Positions 6,827 through 9,026 of a DNA stretch of 9,026 bases are shown one piece after another (within the stretch, counting starts at the first letter, position 1; the number at the start of each line of letters is the position of its first letter). Made by a program: the position numbers and the translations under genes. Source of the stretch: JAVMKJ01 sp031732875 (GTDB lineage Bacteria > Pseudomonadota > Gammaproteobacteria > Competibacterales > Competibacteraceae); contig JAVMKL010000022.1 of assembly GCA_031732875.1 (NCBI GenBank), forward strand, positions 1 to 9,026, given 5' to 3'. A model generated the notes under the pieces. The model was not told the DNA's origin and did not search any database. It was given only the letters and a program-made list of their open reading frames with translations.

Positions 6827-7534
6827 ATGGTCCCCTCCGACCGACCGATCATCCTCATCCCCGCCCACAACGAGGAAGCCACGGTCGGCGCCATCGTCGC
6901 CCTGGTCCGGAATTTATGGAACTGTCCCGTCGTGGTCATCGACGATTGCAGCGTCGATGCAACCGCAAGCATCGCCCGCGCGGCCGGTGCCACCGTGCTG
7001 CCCCTGATCCTCCAGCTCGGCGCCTGGGGCGCAATCCAGGCTGGCCTACGCTACGCCCTGCGCAAAGGCTACCGGGCCGCCGTCACCCTCGACGCCGACG
7101 GCCAGCACGAACCGGCTTACATCGGCGAACTGCTCGAACCGCTCAGCGCCGGTCGGACCGACGTCGCCATCGGGGCTTTCCCCGAGCGCGCCAGCCGCGC
7201 CAGGCGAATCGCCTGGGCTTATTTTCGCTGGCTCACCGGCCTGCGACTGGAAGACATCACCTCCGGTTTCCGGGCCTACAACCACGCCGCGATGACCGTG
7301 CTCGCGTCCGGCGAGGCCAGTCTGCTCGACTATCAGGATGTCGGCGTGCTGCTGATCCTGCGCCGCAAGGGCTTGCGCATCGTCGAGGTACCGGTGTCGA
7401 TGCAGCCGCGCGCCCTGGGCCCCTCGCGGGTGTTTCGCTCCTGGTGGGTTGTGGGAAAATACATGCTGCAAACCAGCCTGCTCTCCCTCGCCCGGGTGGG
7501 CCATAACCCCTTGCCACCCGCGCCCGACGACTGA
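6827..7534 (+). CDS. Family-2 glycosyltransferase (GT-A, dolichol-P-mannose-synthase-like)
   Basis: A 235-aa GT-A enzyme that should transfer a sugar from a nucleotide donor to a lipid or glycan acceptor at the cytoplasmic face. The N-terminal strand IILIPAHNEEATVG (8-21) and VVVIDDCSVDAT (35-46) form the nucleotide-sugar site. LDADGQH (88-94) carries the metal-binding D89/D91 pair, and EDITSGFRAYN (142-152) is the usual acceptor-side motif. There are no strong membrane helices. The loop usually written N-x-G-x-G-x-A reads QLGAWGA (63-69), a variant. ATG 6827 was chosen because the fold begins 7 residues later; an in-frame ATG at 6770 would add 19 residues. Neither start has an SD sequence. 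The DUF2304 gene follows after 11 nt, a pairing common in surface-polysaccharide loci. Donor and acceptor cannot be told. Confidence 0.9.
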   Translation: MVPSDRPIILIPAHNEEATVGAIVALVRNLWNCPVVVIDDCSVDATASIARAAGATVLPLILQLGAWGAIQAGLRYALRKGYRAAVTLDADGQHEPAYIGELLEPLSAGRTDVAIGAFPERASRARRIAWAYFRWLTGLRLEDITSGFRAYNHAAMTVLASGEASLLDYQDVGVLLILRRKGLRIVEVPVSMQPRALGPSRVFRSWWVVGKYMLQTSLLSLARVGHNPLPPAPDD

Positions 7535-7545
7535 CTTCCCACGCC

Positions 7546-7926
7546 ATGCTCACCTACCAAATCACCTCGATGGTGATCGGTTTCACCCTCGGCGCCATCA
7601 TTTTCTTCCTGATCCGACGCGATCATCTGCACGGACCCTACTCGATCTGGTGGATCGGGGTCGCGGTGACCGTGAGCGTGCTGGGCTTCTTTCCGCGCCT
7701 GTTCGATTACCTGGCCGCCTATCTGGGCATCAGCTACCCGCCGATTCTGGCCGTCGTCGTAGGGTTCGGCCTGCTGCTGCTCAAGATTCTGACCATGGAT
7801 CTGGAGCGCTCCCGGCAGGAACGGCTGATCCGCCGACTGGTGCAACGGCTGGCCATGTTGGAGGCGCGAGCACCACTGCCGGAAGAATCCAAAACCGTCG
7901 GCGTCGACGAGAACCGGATCAAGTAA
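7546..7926 (+). CDS. DUF2304 small membrane protein
   Basis: A 126-aa inner-membrane protein with three hydrophobic segments, at about 4-23, 33-50 and 64-82. A charged helix follows (MDLERSRQERLIRRLVQRLAM, read over 84-104) that could form a coiled coil, with a polar tail after it. The layout (R-R at 24-25 after helix one, YSIWW at 32-36, a P-P pair near 65) matches the DUF2304 family as I recall it. The family has no assigned biochemistry but is very often next to GT2 enzymes in polysaccharide clusters. A role as membrane anchor or partner of the preceding soluble glycosyltransferase is inference from this context. ATG 7546 lies 11 nt after the previous stop, without an SD sequence. Confidence 0.85.
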   Translation: MLTYQITSMVIGFTLGAIIFFLIRRDHLHGPYSIWWIGVAVTVSVLGFFPRLFDYLAAYLGISYPPILAVVVGFGLLLLKILTMDLERSRQERLIRRLVQRLAMLEARAPLPEESKTVGVDENRIK

Positions 7927-7941
7927 GGCACCGAACCGCTC

Positions 7942-9026
7942 ATGCGCGTTTTACACATCGGCAAGTACTACCCGCCCTTCGCCGGTGGCATCGAACACTT
8001 CATGGCCGATCTACTGCCGGCGCTTCAAACCCAGAGGATTGCGACGGCAGCGCTGGTGCACGACGAACAGTCACACCGGCGTGGTCTCCGCCCCATCCCC
8101 ACCGATTCCATCCCAGTCTACCGCGCCCCCTGCCACGGCCGGGTGCTCTATGCCCCCGTCAGCCCGGCATTCCCATGTTGGCTAAACCAAGCGATCCGCG
8201 AATTCCGCCCCGACCTGCTGCACCTGCATTTGCCGAATACGTCGGCGTTCTGGGCGCTGGCCGTTCCCGCCGCCCGCCGCCTGCCTTGGGTGATCCATTG
8301 GCACGCCGACGTGGTGGCCTCCGCCATCGACCGACGGCTGGCACTGGCTTACCGTCTGTACCGGCCGCTGGAACAACGGCTGCTGGCCGTCAGCCGGGCG
8401 GTGATCGCCACTTCGCCGCCCTATCTGGACGCCAGCACCGCCCTGGAACCCTGGCGGGACCGCTGCCAGGTCATCCCGCTCGGACTCAACCCGGAGCGCA
8501 TTCCCGATCCCGATCCGGCGGCGCGGGAACGGGCGGAAGCGCTGTGGGGTAGAGCGGATTTCCGGGTATTGGCCATCGGCCGGCTGACCTATTACAAGGG
8601 CCACGACACGCTGATCCGGGCCACCGCCCATCTACCGGGCAGCCGTATCCTCATCGTGGGCACCGGCGAGCATCGGCACCGGCTGGCGGCGCTGATCCGG
8701 TCGATGAACCTGGGCGAACGAGTCGCATTGCCTGGATTCCAACCCGAGGTCGACCTCAATGCCCTGCTGGCCAGTTGCGACGTACTCTGCCTGCCGTCGT
8801 TGGAGCGTACCGAGGCCTTCGGCTTGGTGCTGCTGGAGGCGATGCGTTTCGGCAAGCCGGTGGCGGTCAGCGACATTCCCGGTTCCGGAGCCGGCTGGGT
8901 GACGCGGCAAGCCGGCCACGGTCTGCTGGCCCCGCCGGGCGATGTCGGGGCGCTGGCGGCGGCACTGTGCGAACTCCAGCACGATTCCAAGCGTCGGCTG
9001 GCCTTGGGTCGGGCGGGCGCCGCGGC
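7942..9026 (+). CDS. GT-B glycosyltransferase, GT4-like, 3' end outside window
   Basis: The frame from ATG 7942 stays open to the window end (361 full codons), so the protein is at least 361 aa; the family is usually about 370-400 aa, so little is missing. The N-terminal Rossmann domain begins MRVLHIGKYYPPFAGGIEHF (1-20), with the GG-I-E acceptor/diphosphate loop. VIHWHADVV (117-125) and VIPLGLN (177-183) lead into the C-terminal donor-binding domain. That domain has AIGRLTYYKGHDTLI (211-225), IVGTGE (238-243) and the E-x7-E nucleotide-sugar motif EAFGLVLLE (291-299), followed by GKPVAVSDIPG (304-314). It is expected to be a retaining, cytoplasmic or membrane-associated enzyme adding a sugar during surface-glycan assembly. 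It begins 15 nt after the DUF2304 stop, so it is likely in the same operon. Confidence 0.92.
   Translation, partial: MRVLHIGKYYPPFAGGIEHFMADLLPALQTQRIATAALVHDEQSHRRGLRPIPTDSIPVYRAPCHGRVLYAPVSPAFPCWLNQAIREFRPDLLHLHLPNTSAFWALAVPAARRLPWVIHWHADVVASAIDRRLALAYRLYRPLEQRLLAVSRAVIATSPPYLDASTALEPWRDRCQVIPLGLNPERIPDPDPAARERAEALWGRADFRVLAIGRLTYYKGHDTLIRATAHLPGSRILIVGTGEHRHRLAALIRSMNLGERVALPGFQPEVDLNALLASCDVLCLPSLERTEAFGLVLLEAMRFGKPVAVSDIPGSGAGWVTRQAGHGLLAPPGDVGALAAALCELQHDSKRRLALGRAGAA

Overview
The window is about 9 kb of GC-rich chromosomal DNA from a draft assembly, with a 100-N scaffold gap at 2121-2220. Gene content and protein similarity recalled from memory point to a gammaproteobacterium. The pointers are an enterobacterial-like Acs, a RimI with the proteobacterial active site, a pssA-leuA neighbourhood, a DUF6763-type acidic protein and a family-4 uracil-DNA glycosylase with an N-terminal R-x-x-Y-L motif. 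A Competibacteraceae- or Chromatiales-like lineage would fit, but I cannot prove it from the sequence. Many start codons lack a clear Shine-Dalgarno (SD) sequence, and several genes are tightly spaced or overlap.

Left part (1-2064): the 3' end of acs (acetyl-CoA synthetase) reads rightward and ends at a perfect 10-bp terminator hairpin. It meets head-on a leftward gene for an eIF-2B/ribose-bisphosphate-isomerase-fold protein, whose stop codon touches the terminator's T-tract. The spacer between that gene and the next one (divergent) contains the assembly gap, so their promoter region is largely lost.

Middle (2254-6633), all rightward: a very acidic 97-aa DUF6763-like protein; a 203-bp spacer with hairpins and a possible 13-codon leader ORF; pssA (phosphatidylserine synthase); leuA (2-isopropylmalate synthase) behind a plausible sigma70 promoter; then, 9 nt downstream, a family-4 uracil-DNA glycosylase; then, with a 4-nt overlap, rimI (acetyltransferase for ribosomal protein S18). 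leuA, the glycosylase gene and rimI look like one transcription unit. The N-terminal linker of the glycosylase is encoded by a dense cluster of palindromes that looks like a mobile palindromic repeat captured in frame.

Right part (6634-9026): a 193-bp spacer with hairpins and two perfect 10-bp palindromes leads into a tight three-gene glycan set. This comprises a family-2 glycosyltransferase, a small DUF2304 membrane protein and a GT-B (GT4-like) glycosyltransferase cut off by the window end. The set probably belongs to a cell-surface polysaccharide or glycolipid locus continuing to the right.

I see no tRNA, rRNA, CRISPR array, insertion sequence or prophage. Most of the window is ordinary core metabolism. 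The points most worth a second look are the in-gene palindrome cluster, the eIF2B-like protein without the isomerase cysteine, and the paired palindromes before the glycosyltransferase genes.
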